This document shows, one piece after another, positions 27,188 through 35,186 of a DNA stretch of 36,486 nucleotides. The first letter of the stretch is position 1. Each line of letters begins with the position of its first letter. Position numbers and translations under genes: made by a program. Origin of the DNA: Pseudomonadales bacterium (GTDB lineage: Bacteria > Pseudomonadota > Gammaproteobacteria > Pseudomonadales > Pseudohongiellaceae); assembly GCA_023254735.1 (NCBI GenBank), contig JALRKV010000018.1:1-36486 (forward strand). The letters run 5' to 3'. The notes below the pieces were generated by a model. That model was not told where the DNA came from, searched no databases, and was given only the letters and a program-made list of their open reading frames with translations.

Positions 27188-28521
27188 GCTTCGCTGTCTC
27201 TGGCGAGTTTTTGGAAGCCGCGGCTCATGCCGTAGGCGCTAAGCGCCGACACCGCGGCGAAGCCCGTCAGCACAACAAACACCTGCGACCAGCCCAAGCT
27301 GTCGGACATTGCGCCGGCCGCGAAGGCAGCGATGGCCCCGCCGATATACCCCATTCCGTCGATTATTCCGGTGCAAGAACCTGCACCCTTAGCGCCCGCG
27401 ATGTCGAGCGTGAGCGCACCGCTACTCATCGAGTAGGGGCCAAGCAGGAAGAAGCCGCTGCCGCCTAGAAAGAAAATAATAAGATTGTAGTTTGGATTTT
27501 CCGCAGCGCTCAGAATCGAGATCGAGAATGTGCAGATCACCAGCACGGCGAGCATTATCCACATCATGCGCGCACGATCGCCGTTGCGTGCATAGTGGTC
27601 GGTATACCAGCCTATGAATAGCGTGCCAGCAACGCCCAGAAGCGGGAACACCGCTGATTTTAGAATCGCAGCGCTTGCGCCCTGACCGATATCGAACAAA
27701 AATTTCGGCGTCCATATGAGAAACACTGAGCGCAGCAAGGTGGTGAGAAAGCTAAATACTAAAAGCTGACGATAGATTGGCATCTTGATGAGGGTCTTGA
27801 GGATCGTCATCACAGCGGGTGTCTCGTCATCTCCATAGTCGGCTAGCTGCTTCTTTGCCGATTCGCCCTCCACGGCAATCGCGCCCGGCACAACATCGCC
27901 GGGCGTGCCCTTTGACGCGAAAAACGCCCAGAGGCCAATGATGCTCAATACCAGCGCGGGGTAAACGAACACCCCCTGCCAGCTCACGCCCATCGAAACG
28001 AGGAAGCCGGCGAAGAGTGCTGCGATAGCCCCACCGAATTGAAAACTAACGCTTATCGCGCCCATCACGCGGCCGTTTTTGTCACTCGAATACCACGACC
28101 CGATTGTTTTTGCGAGGCCGCCCCAGCCCATCGAGAGGAAGTAGCGGCAGCAGCACCAGACAATAATGAAGGCGGTGAGAGAGCCGGAGAGGGCAAAGAT
28201 CAAATTCCAAAAAACTGCACCCGCCATCCCCACGAGGAAAATGCGGCGCCCGCCGATGCGGTCCGCCAGAGGCCCGTTTATGAACTTGCCTACTGCGTAA
28301 GCGATTTCTGACAGAGAGACGATTAGTCCGAGCTGGGTATTGGAGTAACCAAATTCCTGTTCGAGAAGGGGGAACGCCGCAGAAAGGTTTCCGCGGCAAA
28401 TGTAATATCCAATATAGCCAATGAGCATGACCCAGAAGGTCGAGAGGCGCCATTTAACGAGTTGTGCAGATTCGGCCGCGCTGACTGGAGCACGCTGCCC
28501 CGCTACTTGGGTATAAAACAT
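27184..28521 (-). CDS. MFS transporter, organophosphate:phosphate antiporter (GlpT/UhpT) type
   Basis: A 445-aa, 12-helix major facilitator protein of the inner membrane. It resembles the OPA family: the first helix reads GYYICRGNLSAAFP and helix 7 reads FLTTLLRSVFLIWTP, which place Arg43 and Arg264 where GlpT has its two phosphate-binding arginines (Arg45, Arg269). The loop GPLADRIGGRR after helix 2 is the general MFS motif. The substrate is likely an organic phosphate or other anion. It is last in a minus-strand run with catabolic genes, 40 bases after the monooxygenase gene. The ribosome site is weak. Confidence 0.85.
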   Translation of the reverse strand: MFYTQVAGQRAPVSAAESAQLVKWRLSTFWVMLIGYIGYYICRGNLSAAFPLLEQEFGYSNTQLGLIVSLSEIAYAVGKFINGPLADRIGGRRIFLVGMAGAVFWNLIFALSGSLTAFIIVWCCCRYFLSMGWGGLAKTIGSWYSSDKNGRVMGAISVSFQFGGAIAALFAGFLVSMGVSWQGVFVYPALVLSIIGLWAFFASKGTPGDVVPGAIAVEGESAKKQLADYGDDETPAVMTILKTLIKMPIYRQLLVFSFLTTLLRSVFLIWTPKFLFDIGQGASAAILKSAVFPLLGVAGTLFIGWYTDHYARNGDRARMMWIMLAVLVICTFSISILSAAENPNYNLIIFFLGGSGFFLLGPYSMSSGALTLDIAGAKGAGSCTGIIDGMGYIGGAIAAFAAGAMSDSLGWSQVFVVLTGFAAVSALSAYGMSRGFQKLARDSEA

Positions 28522-28561
28522 AGGGCAGTGACTCGATTCGGCTTAGATTGATTGAAAAGGG

Positions 28562-28933
28562 CTAGTGAATGGTTTGAGGCGCTTTGGCAGCGGCGACGCG
28601 CTTACGCTCCGCTTCGTCACGCGCATCCGCGCGCTGCGCGACGGGCTCGTCTGGTGACGCATAGGTTCGGGTGATGACCTCGCTTTCGAGGTAGAGCCCG
28701 AGTTTGGAGAGAAATTCTTCCATATGCGAGCTCTGGTAGTGTCCCTGTAGACTCTCCGCGTCGGTCCATTCTTGCAAGAGAACGACTTGATTGGTTTCGG
28801 TGATACCTGCGAAATATTCATAGCTCACGCAGCCAGCTTCTTTGCGCGAGTTGGTGACCATGACACGCATGAGATCGAGCGCGTCCTCTTTGGTCTCATC
28901 GACTAAAAAGAAGGTTGATTGCACCATGATCAT
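28562..28933 (-). CDS. ABM-domain (antibiotic biosynthesis monooxygenase type) protein
   Basis: A 123-aa dimeric alpha/beta-barrel protein of the ABM/YgiN type. Members include cofactor-free quinol monooxygenases and heme-degrading or signalling proteins. The domain covers about 1-100: FFLVDETKEDALDLM, SRKEAGCVSYEYF, QVVLLQEWTDAESLQGHYQSSHM. The C-terminal 25 residues are charged and probably disordered. GAGGAG lies just before the ATG. In the same run as DoxX and the CoA genes it may act on a quinol or aromatic intermediate, which is inference. Confidence 0.83.
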   Translation of the reverse strand: MIMVQSTFFLVDETKEDALDLMRVMVTNSRKEAGCVSYEYFAGITETNQVVLLQEWTDAESLQGHYQSSHMEEFLSKLGLYLESEVITRTYASPDEPVAQRADARDEAERKRVAAAKAPQTIH

Positions 28934-29044
28934 CGCTGATTCTCCTCGAACACATCCGTTAACTTTAGCCTGTCTTACTGTAAATGCAAAACGCGCTTTT
29001 TACAAAAGCCACGCTACCGAGTAATTGGGGCCTGCGCTGTGTAA

Positions 29045-29092
29045 ATCAAGAGCGACGCGGATCAAGAGCGACGCGGATCAAGAGCGGCGTGC
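29045..29092. repeat. 16-bp tandem repeat at the 3' end of doxX
   Basis: Two exact copies of ATCAAGAGCGACGCGG (29045-29060, 29061-29076) and a third, decayed copy (29077-29092) that contains the doxX stop codon. The array probably arose by local duplication of the gene's end. Confidence 0.8.
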
Positions 29093-29506
29093 ATCGAGGC
29101 TCCACCGCCCGGCACCGAGTCCTGCTACGACGAGAAGGCCGGCGACGATGCCGAGGTTTTTAACAAAGTTTTGCGTTTCGTGTGCAGTCTGCAACTCGCC
29201 GGCAGGAAGCGTCCAGAAATCATGCATCACCGCATTGATCACAAGGGTGAGCCCTGCGAGCAAAAATGCAGTGGCTTTAGTTCGGTAGCCAACAATCATA
29301 GTAATCCCGCCGCCGGTCTGAATGATGATCGTCAAAATCAGAAAGAAGGGGATAAAGGTCATCCCATGACTGGCCATGTAATCGGCCGTGCCTTGGTAGT
29401 TGAAGATTTTCATCAGGCCGCCGGGCAAAAGGAAGTAGAGACCGAGCATAACGCGGCCGGTGGTCTCACAGAGCGCCTGGAAAGGTGGTTGATTAGCTGT
29501 AGTCAT
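29078..29506 (-). CDS. DoxX-family membrane protein
   Basis: A 142-aa protein with four hydrophobic helices (about 17-35, 48-70, 76-93 and 116-132). The first region, GRVMLGLYFLLPGGLMKIF, is typical of DoxX/DoxD-like proteins. The family is linked to thiol or quinol redox at the membrane in a few cases, but its general role is open. It ends at a short tandem repeat. It lies 67 bases after the crotonase gene and before the ABM gene. Confidence 0.82.
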   Translation of the reverse strand: MTTANQPPFQALCETTGRVMLGLYFLLPGGLMKIFNYQGTADYMASHGMTFIPFFLILTIIIQTGGGITMIVGYRTKATAFLLAGLTLVINAVMHDFWTLPAGELQTAHETQNFVKNLGIVAGLLVVAGLGAGRWSLDARRS

Positions 29507-29573
29507 TGTGTTCTCTCATTTTTGTCTCTTGTATATCGGCGTCTTTGTTGGCTTTCGCTTTTTCTATAACCGA

Positions 29574-30446
29574 CTACCACCAAGGATAAAATCCAGGCAT
29601 GTCTGTCGACGCATTGTCGGTGTAATTTGCTGCGCGTTTTTCAAGGAAAGCCGCCACGCCTTCTTTGCCGCTGGTCTGACTCGCGTAGAAGATCGCGAGT
29701 GAGTCGACGCGATGCGCTTCGACTGGATGCGGCGCCGCTGCATTGCGGTACATCATCTGACGACTCAGCGCGATCGCCACGGGGCTGTGCTGAGTAATGC
29801 GTTTGGCAATGGTATAGGCGCGCTCAAGCAGAGTCTCACTGGTTTCCACATGATTAGCGAAGCCGCGCGCTTGCAGTTCTTCGGCCTCGATTAAATCGCC
29901 GCTATACACCCACTCCAGCGCAGTGCCCATGTTGACGATGCGCGGCAGGAACCACGATGAGCAGGCTTCGGGCGTGATGCCGATTTTGTTGAAGACGAAA
30001 CCGACCTTCGTGCGCTCGCAGACAACGCGTATGTCCATCGCACAGGTCATTGTCGCGCCGATGCCGACCGCCGCGCCGTTAATCGCTGCGATGATCGGTT
30101 TTTTGCAGTCGTAAATCGCGAGTACGACCTGACCGCCGGTATCGCGAACGCCTTCTTCGATCTCAGGATCGTCGAGCCTTTGGCGCATGTCCTCCATTGT
30201 GGGCTCGAGCGTCTCGTCGAGGCCGAAGACGTTGCCGGCCCGCGAGAGATCCATGCCGGCGCAGAATGCGCGTCCAGCGCCGGTAACAACCACGGCGCGG
30301 ACGCTGTCATCCTCGCTTGCGGCATTGAACGCAGCGATCAGTTCGTTGGCCATCTCTACCGTAAAGGAATTCATCTGCTCGGGGCGATTGAGGGTGAGGG
30401 TCAGTATGCCGGCATCGACTTCCCAGAGTAGTGTGTTGAACTTCAT
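29574..30446 (-). CDS. Crotonase (enoyl-CoA hydratase/isomerase) family protein
   Basis: A 290-aa crotonase-fold protein; AGGAC upstream of the ATG. The oxyanion-hole regions are present (GRAFCAGMDLSRA, NGAAVGIGATMTCAMD). The two Glu residues of true enoyl-CoA hydratases are missing: positions equal to rat Glu144 and Glu164 are Thr132 and Phe152. Instead Glu160 in KIGITPEACSSWFLPRI stands where PaaG-type isomerases have an acid (IPDCGGTW). The enzyme is therefore more likely an isomerase or a special hydratase than an ordinary ECH. It lies 79 bases after the AMACR-like gene. Confidence 0.88.
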   Translation of the reverse strand: MKFNTLLWEVDAGILTLTLNRPEQMNSFTVEMANELIAAFNAASEDDSVRAVVVTGAGRAFCAGMDLSRAGNVFGLDETLEPTMEDMRQRLDDPEIEEGVRDTGGQVVLAIYDCKKPIIAAINGAAVGIGATMTCAMDIRVVCERTKVGFVFNKIGITPEACSSWFLPRIVNMGTALEWVYSGDLIEAEELQARGFANHVETSETLLERAYTIAKRITQHSPVAIALSRQMMYRNAAAPHPVEAHRVDSLAIFYASQTSGKEGVAAFLEKRAANYTDNASTDMPGFYPWW

Positions 30447-30525
30447 GATTGCGTCCTATGTTCGTCAGTGTGAATCGAGTGAGTTTTCGAGTAATGCTAA
30501 TTTCAATTAGCGAGCCGCCTGCTCG

Positions 30526-31653
30526 TTAAATTGCCCCTGACTGCTGAAGGGCTAAGATTTCATCGGGGGCAAATCCCCAGTCGTTGAGAATCTCTTCGCT
30601 ATGCTCTCCGGCCATTGCCGCCGGCGCCTGCACGGTCGTTGGCGTGCGGCTGAAACGCGGCGCGGGAGCTGGCTGCGTGACGCCGTCGATTTCAACGAAG
30701 CTCTGCCGCGCCAGATTGTGAGGATGCTGGGGCGCCTCTTGCAGGTCGAGTACGGGTGCAAAACAAACATCGGTGCCTTCAAGTAGCGCGCACCAATGAT
30801 CGCGAGTCTGGGTAACGAAAAGTGCTTCGAGCTTGCCTCTGAGGCTCGCCCAGTGCTGTTTGTCGTTTTGCTTTGCGAACTCAGGGTCGTCGATCTCGCA
30901 GAGCTCGAGGAGCAGCGCGTAAAACTGAGGTTCGATCGAGCCTATGCTAATAAATTTGCCGTCCGAGCAGGCGTAACTCCCATAGTAGTGTGCGCCGCCA
31001 TCGAGACGGTTGTCCATGCGCTCCTTGGTCCACATGCCCATCGCCATCATGCCGTAGAACGGGCTGAGTAAGCTGGCTGTGCCATCGGTCATCGCAGCGT
31101 CAATCACCTGTCCTTGGCCTGAGGTGCCGCGTTCGACAAGCGCAGCGAGCACGCCCGCGAGAAGGTACATGGCGCCGCCGCCAAAATCACCGACAAGGTT
31201 GAGGGGCGGGGCAGGGGGGCGGTCACTGTAACCCATCGCGCCGAGCGCGCCGCCGATAGAAATATAGTTGATGTCATGGCCAGCGGCTGGCGCGAGCGGC
31301 CCGCTCTGCCCCCACCCGGTCATGCGGCCGAAGATGAGGCGCGGATTGCGCGCCAAGCAGGTTTCGGGCCCGAGTCCTAGGCGTTCCATCACGCCGGGCC
31401 TAAAACCTTCAATCACCACGTCTGCACCGTCGATGAGCTGCTGCACGGCCGCAACGCCGTCCGGATTTTTTAAGTCTACTGCGATCGAGCGTCGGCCTCG
31501 ATTGAGAACATTGGCTCGGTGGCCACTGCCCTTGTGGGCGAGTCGGTCAACGCGAATCACCTCGGCCCCCATGTCTGACAGCATCATCGCGCAAAAGGGC
31601 CCCGGGCCAATACCTGCCATTTCAACTACTTTAATACCCGCCAGTGGTCCCAT
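30526..31653 (-). CDS. CaiB/BaiF family CoA transferase, AMACR-like
   Basis: Family III CoA transferase fold, 375 aa from the second of two adjacent ATGs (31653, AGGAG five bases ahead; the first at 31656 is too close). It follows alpha-methylacyl-CoA racemase rather than a transferase: [37 protein letters not shown] and [18 protein letters not shown], with His126 and Asp156 matching the AMACR acid-base pair. Such racemases turn (2R)- into (2S)-methylacyl-CoA so that branched chains can enter beta-oxidation. First gene of the minus-strand catabolic run and divergent from the SDR gene. Confidence 0.9.
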   Translation of the reverse strand: MGPLAGIKVVEMAGIGPGPFCAMMLSDMGAEVIRVDRLAHKGSGHRANVLNRGRRSIAVDLKNPDGVAAVQQLIDGADVVIEGFRPGVMERLGLGPETCLARNPRLIFGRMTGWGQSGPLAPAAGHDINYISIGGALGAMGYSDRPPAPPLNLVGDFGGGAMYLLAGVLAALVERGTSGQGQVIDAAMTDGTASLLSPFYGMMAMGMWTKERMDNRLDGGAHYYGSYACSDGKFISIGSIEPQFYALLLELCEIDDPEFAKQNDKQHWASLRGKLEALFVTQTRDHWCALLEGTDVCFAPVLDLQEAPQHPHNLARQSFVEIDGVTQPAPAPRFSRTPTTVQAPAAMAGEHSEEILNDWGFAPDEILALQQSGAI

Positions 31654-31760
31654 CATCGCTCCTGCGCCATGCGTCTTATTATTAATTGCTACTCTCTGCG
31701 TTATTGATCTGATAATAGGCCAAGCGCGAGGCAGTTTGATACCCCCAGCCCTGCGTTTAT

Positions 31761-31773
31761 CGCAACAATTGCG
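31761..31773. promoter_or_regulatory. Inverted repeat in the divergent catabolic promoter region
   Basis: CGCAA-CAA-TTGCG is a perfect 5+5 inverted repeat in the 215-base region between the AMACR-like gene (-) and the SDR gene (+). It could be an operator serving both directions. No regulator gene is present in this window, and a repeat this short can arise by chance. Confidence 0.3.
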
Positions 31774-31868
31774 GCGCTAGTTGACCTGCGCCCTTTGTGG
31801 TTCCCCTTTTCGCGGGGATGCACTATTCTTTTGAGCTAGACATCAATTAATGCAGAGTAAAAACTACT

Positions 31869-32636
31869 ATGGATCTCCAAGATAAAACTGCCTTCATCAC
31901 CGGCGGCGCGTCCGGCCTCGGCCTTGCGACTGCTCAAAACTTCATCGCCGCCGGCGCCAATGTCATGCTTTACGATCTGCGCGCCGATGCGCTCGAGGCA
32001 GCTGCAGCGAATCTGGGTCCTAATGTAGCTTGGCATGCGGGCGATGTTGCCGATGAGGTGGGTGTTAGCGAGGCGATCGCCATCGCGAAAGAAAAATTTG
32101 GCACTATTCACATCAACGTTAATGCAGCAGGTATCGGCGGCGCAGCGCGCACCGTAGGCAAAGACGGGCCCATGCCTCTGGCTAAATTTGAGCACATCGT
32201 TCGCGTTAACCTTGTGGGTACGTTCAATGTGCTGCGTCTCTGCGCAGAAGTTATGCAGGTAAACGAGCCGGTTACTGCCGACGGTGAGCGCGGCGTGATC
32301 GTGAATGTTGCCTCTGTCGCCGCGTTTGACGGCCAGACGGGTCAGGCAGGCTACGCCGCATCTAAAGGCGGCATCGTGTCTATGACTCTCCCCATTGCCC
32401 GCGACCTGTCTAAGCGCGGCGTGCGCATAATGACTATAGCTCCCGGCGTGTTCGAAACACCGATGATGGCAGGCGCGCCAGAGTCAGTTCGTGAACCGCT
32501 CATTGCGATTACACAGTTCCCGAAGCGGTTAGGAAATCCTGCAGAGTTTGCACAAGAAGTCGCGCATATCGTCAACTGCGGTTACCTCAACGGTGAGACG
32601 ATTCGCCTCGACTCGGGTATCCGGATGCCTGCTTAA
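31869..32636 (+). CDS. SDR-family 3-hydroxyacyl-CoA dehydrogenase (HSD10-like)
   Basis: A 255-aa classical short-chain dehydrogenase. TGGASGLGLAT is the dinucleotide loop; Asp36 in LYDLR favours NAD; NVNAAGIGG is the NAAG motif; Ser149, Tyr162 and Lys166 (NVASVAAF, YAASK) are catalytic. The long loop VNEPVTADGERGVIVNVASVAAFDGQ and the C-terminal NGETIRLDSGIRM resemble type II 3-hydroxyacyl-CoA dehydrogenase (HSD17B10), which acts on straight, branched and steroid substrates. First gene of the plus-strand beta-oxidation run; 61 bases before the thiolase gene. Confidence 0.9.
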   Translation: MDLQDKTAFITGGASGLGLATAQNFIAAGANVMLYDLRADALEAAAANLGPNVAWHAGDVADEVGVSEAIAIAKEKFGTIHINVNAAGIGGAARTVGKDGPMPLAKFEHIVRVNLVGTFNVLRLCAEVMQVNEPVTADGERGVIVNVASVAAFDGQTGQAGYAASKGGIVSMTLPIARDLSKRGVRIMTIAPGVFETPMMAGAPESVREPLIAITQFPKRLGNPAEFAQEVAHIVNCGYLNGETIRLDSGIRMPA

Positions 32637-32697
32637 CGCGGACGATCAAGAACGCTACGAAAGACAAATAAATAAAACGAGAGAGAAGGAAAAGACC

Positions 32698-33885
32698 ATG
32701 GCAGATGCATACATTGTGGGCGCGGTGCGCACAGCAACCGGTAAAAAGAAAGGGCGCTTGAGCGCGATACATCCTATTGACCTCGGCGCCGCTGTGGTCG
32801 ACGAACTCGTTGATCGCACGGGGATTCCCGTGGACGCGGTCGACGATGTGATCTTTGGCGTGGTCATGCAAATCGGTGCGCAGGCGAGCAATCTCGGTCG
32901 CAATGTCTCCATGGCATCTAAGCTCGATCTCGCCGTGCCGGGCACGACTGTCGATCGGCAGTGTGGATCCTCGCTGCAGGCGATTCAGTTTGGCGCTCAG
33001 GCAGTGATGTCAGGTACTCAGGACGTTATTATTTCTGGCGGTGTCGAAGCCATGAGCACCGTCGAGATTGGTTCTAACGTACGCGATGGTCTCGCCAATG
33101 GGCGTGGCATTCCTAAGGGTGAGCGACTCGAGCTTCAATACCCAGGCATTCAGTTTAGCCAGTTCGATGGCGCTGAACTGCTGGCGGAAAAATACGACAT
33201 AAGTCGCGACGAGCTGGATGCCTTCGCGCTTTCCAGTCACCAGCGTGCGTGGGAAGCTACGCAGAAAGGCTATTTCGAAAAGGAAATAGTCCCGCTCAAT
33301 ATCACGCTCGAAGACGGCACGGCGGATGTACACACGATTGACGAAGGAATTCGTCCAGAAGCCTCGCTCGAAGGCCTCCAAGGATTGAATACTCTTCGAG
33401 AGGGAGGCGTTATTACTGCCGGCAGCGCGAGTCAGATCAGCGACGGCGCCGCGGCGATTATGATCGCAAATGAAGACGCGGTTAAAAAGCACGGCTTGCA
33501 GGTACGCGCAAAGATTCATTCACTTGCCGTTGTTGGCTCCGACCCGGTGATCATGCTCGAAGGGCCTATTCCAGCGACGATTAAAGTGCTCGAAAAAGCC
33601 GGCCTCTCGATCGACGATATCGATCTTTATGAGGTAAACGAAGCCTTCGGTTCTGTTCCGTTAGCGTGGGCAAAAGCGGTAGGTGCCGACATGAGCAAGT
33701 TAAATGTCAATGGCGGCGCGCAGGCTCTAGGCCACCCGCTAGGCGGTACCGGAGCCAAACTCATGACAACGCTTGTTCATGAGCTCGAGCGTCGTGGTGG
33801 TCGCTATGGCCTCATCGCGATCTGCGAAGGCGGCGGAACAGCTAATGCGATGATCATCGAACGTATGAGCGAGGTCAGTCACTAG
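32698..33885 (+). CDS. Acetyl-CoA C-acyltransferase (thiolase)
   Basis: Cleaves 3-ketoacyl-CoA with CoA in the last step of beta-oxidation. The ATG at 32698 (MADAYIVGAVRTATG) has AAGGA upstream and gives 395 aa, usual size; the frame is open further up but inside the SDR gene. Cys89 in DRQCGSSLQA is the acylated residue; His in GHPLGGTGAKL and Cys in CEGGGTANAM complete the site. NGGAQALGHP has Gln-Ala-Leu where most read GGAIALGHP. Chain length cannot be told from the sequence. Confidence 0.94.
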   Translation: MADAYIVGAVRTATGKKKGRLSAIHPIDLGAAVVDELVDRTGIPVDAVDDVIFGVVMQIGAQASNLGRNVSMASKLDLAVPGTTVDRQCGSSLQAIQFGAQAVMSGTQDVIISGGVEAMSTVEIGSNVRDGLANGRGIPKGERLELQYPGIQFSQFDGAELLAEKYDISRDELDAFALSSHQRAWEATQKGYFEKEIVPLNITLEDGTADVHTIDEGIRPEASLEGLQGLNTLREGGVITAGSASQISDGAAAIMIANEDAVKKHGLQVRAKIHSLAVVGSDPVIMLEGPIPATIKVLEKAGLSIDDIDLYEVNEAFGSVPLAWAKAVGADMSKLNVNGGAQALGHPLGGTGAKLMTTLVHELERRGGRYGLIAICEGGGTANAMIIERMSEVSH

Positions 33886-33897
33886 GCTGGCTTAAAA

Positions 33898-33926
33898 GGC
33901 GCGCCGCTTTCGGATTGCTGCGCGCC
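33898..33926. other. GC-rich stem-loop between thiolase and acyl-CoA dehydrogenase genes
   Basis: GGCGCGC (33898-33904) pairs perfectly with GCGCGCC (33920-33926) across a 15-base loop. A T-rich stretch begins several bases later, so it is not a textbook terminator. It may protect the upstream message or lower read-through within the operon. Confidence 0.45.
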
Positions 33927-33989
33927 AGCGCGATTTTGTTATTTCCTAGCGCTGCTAGTCTGAGCGCCAATTGAACAAAGGTCTGAATC

Positions 33990-35150
33990 ATGTTTGAAGC
34001 TTACGAATCCCCATGGATGGATGAAGAACTAAAAATCATGCGGGACGCGGTGCAAAAATTTCTCGTCAAAGAGTTTGTGCCTCACTCAGAGCGCTGGGAA
34101 AAACAGGGTATTGTCGATCGCGACGCCTGGAAAGTCGCCGGTGATGCAGGAATTCTCTGCGCCTCGATTCCGGAAGAGTACGGTGGCGGCGGCGGCAACT
34201 TTAAACACGAGATGGTTTTGGTTGAAGAGATGTGTCATGCCGGTGTAAGCGGCTTCGGCAATAGTGTGCATTCGGGCATCGTTGCCCACTACATTCATTC
34301 CTATGGCAGCGAAGAACAGCGCCAGCGCTGGTTGCCGAAAATGGCGCGAGGCGAGATCGTGACGGCTATCGCGATGACAGAGCCGGGCACCGGATCCGAT
34401 TTACAGTCGATTGCAACGACAGCAATAAAACACGGCGATCACTATGTGCTGAACGGTCAGAAGACTTTCATCACTAACGGCATGTCGGCTGACCTTATAT
34501 GCGTTGTGGCTAAAACAGACCCTACGGCCGGTGGCAAAGGGATCTCGCTGATTATGGTTGAAACACCGGAGTGCGAGGGCGAGGGTGGTTTTAGCCGCGG
34601 TCGTAACCTCGAGAAACTGGGGCAGAAAGCCCAAGATACCTCTGAGCTTTTCTTCGATGATGTCAAAGTGCCGGTCGAAAACCTGCTTGGCCCGACCGAG
34701 GGGCGCGGCTTCATTCAGCTAATGGAGCAGCTTCCGCAGGAACGCGTCATCATTGCTGCCGGTGCCTGCGCAACAATGGAAAAAGCGTTAAAGCTTACCG
34801 CCGAGTACGTAAAAGAACGCAAGGCGTTCGGCAAGCGTATTTTAGATTTCCAGAACACTCAGTTTAAACTGGCCGAGCGTTTTACCGAGGCGAAGATCGC
34901 TCGAATTTTCGTCGACGACTGCGCGATGAAGCTCGCCGAGGGCAAACTCGATGACACAACCGCAGCAATGGCTAAGTGGTGGACGACGCAGAAGCAGTGC
35001 GAAATTATTGACGAATGCCTACAATTTTTCGGTGGCTACGGCTATATGATGGAATACCCGATCGCTAAGATGTACGCAGACAGCCGCATCGGTAAGATCT
35101 ATGGTGGCAGCAACGAAATCATGAAGCTGTTGATCGCACGCGATATTTAG
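33990..35150 (+). CDS. Acyl-CoA dehydrogenase, long-chain (ACADL) type
   Basis: FAD enzyme making the trans-2 double bond in beta-oxidation; 386 aa, AAAGG before the ATG. Signatures: AMTEPGTGSDLQSI and GQKTFITNGMSADL (flavin/substrate sites), ERKAFGKRI, QFFGGYGYMMEYPIAKMYADSR and IYGGSNEIMKLLIARDI. The usual catalytic Glu of medium/short-chain enzymes (YEGT) is Gly here, while Glu264 in PQERVIIAAGACATME aligns with the Glu of human LCAD and isovaleryl-CoA dehydrogenase. LCAD-type enzymes accept methyl-branched and sterol side-chain acyl-CoAs, which agrees with the AMACR-like neighbour. Confidence 0.93.
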   Translation: MFEAYESPWMDEELKIMRDAVQKFLVKEFVPHSERWEKQGIVDRDAWKVAGDAGILCASIPEEYGGGGGNFKHEMVLVEEMCHAGVSGFGNSVHSGIVAHYIHSYGSEEQRQRWLPKMARGEIVTAIAMTEPGTGSDLQSIATTAIKHGDHYVLNGQKTFITNGMSADLICVVAKTDPTAGGKGISLIMVETPECEGEGGFSRGRNLEKLGQKAQDTSELFFDDVKVPVENLLGPTEGRGFIQLMEQLPQERVIIAAGACATMEKALKLTAEYVKERKAFGKRILDFQNTQFKLAERFTEAKIARIFVDDCAMKLAEGKLDDTTAAMAKWWTTQKQCEIIDECLQFFGGYGYMMEYPIAKMYADSRIGKIYGGSNEIMKLLIARDI

Positions 35151-35186
35151 CGGCGCCTCTTTTTTCTGAAGTTGGAGTGCAAACAC

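Noticed and set aside
32548..32697. 50-residue N-terminal extension of the thiolase
   Set aside because: It lies inside the SDR coding region in another frame; the start at 32698 has its own ribosome site and fits the family.
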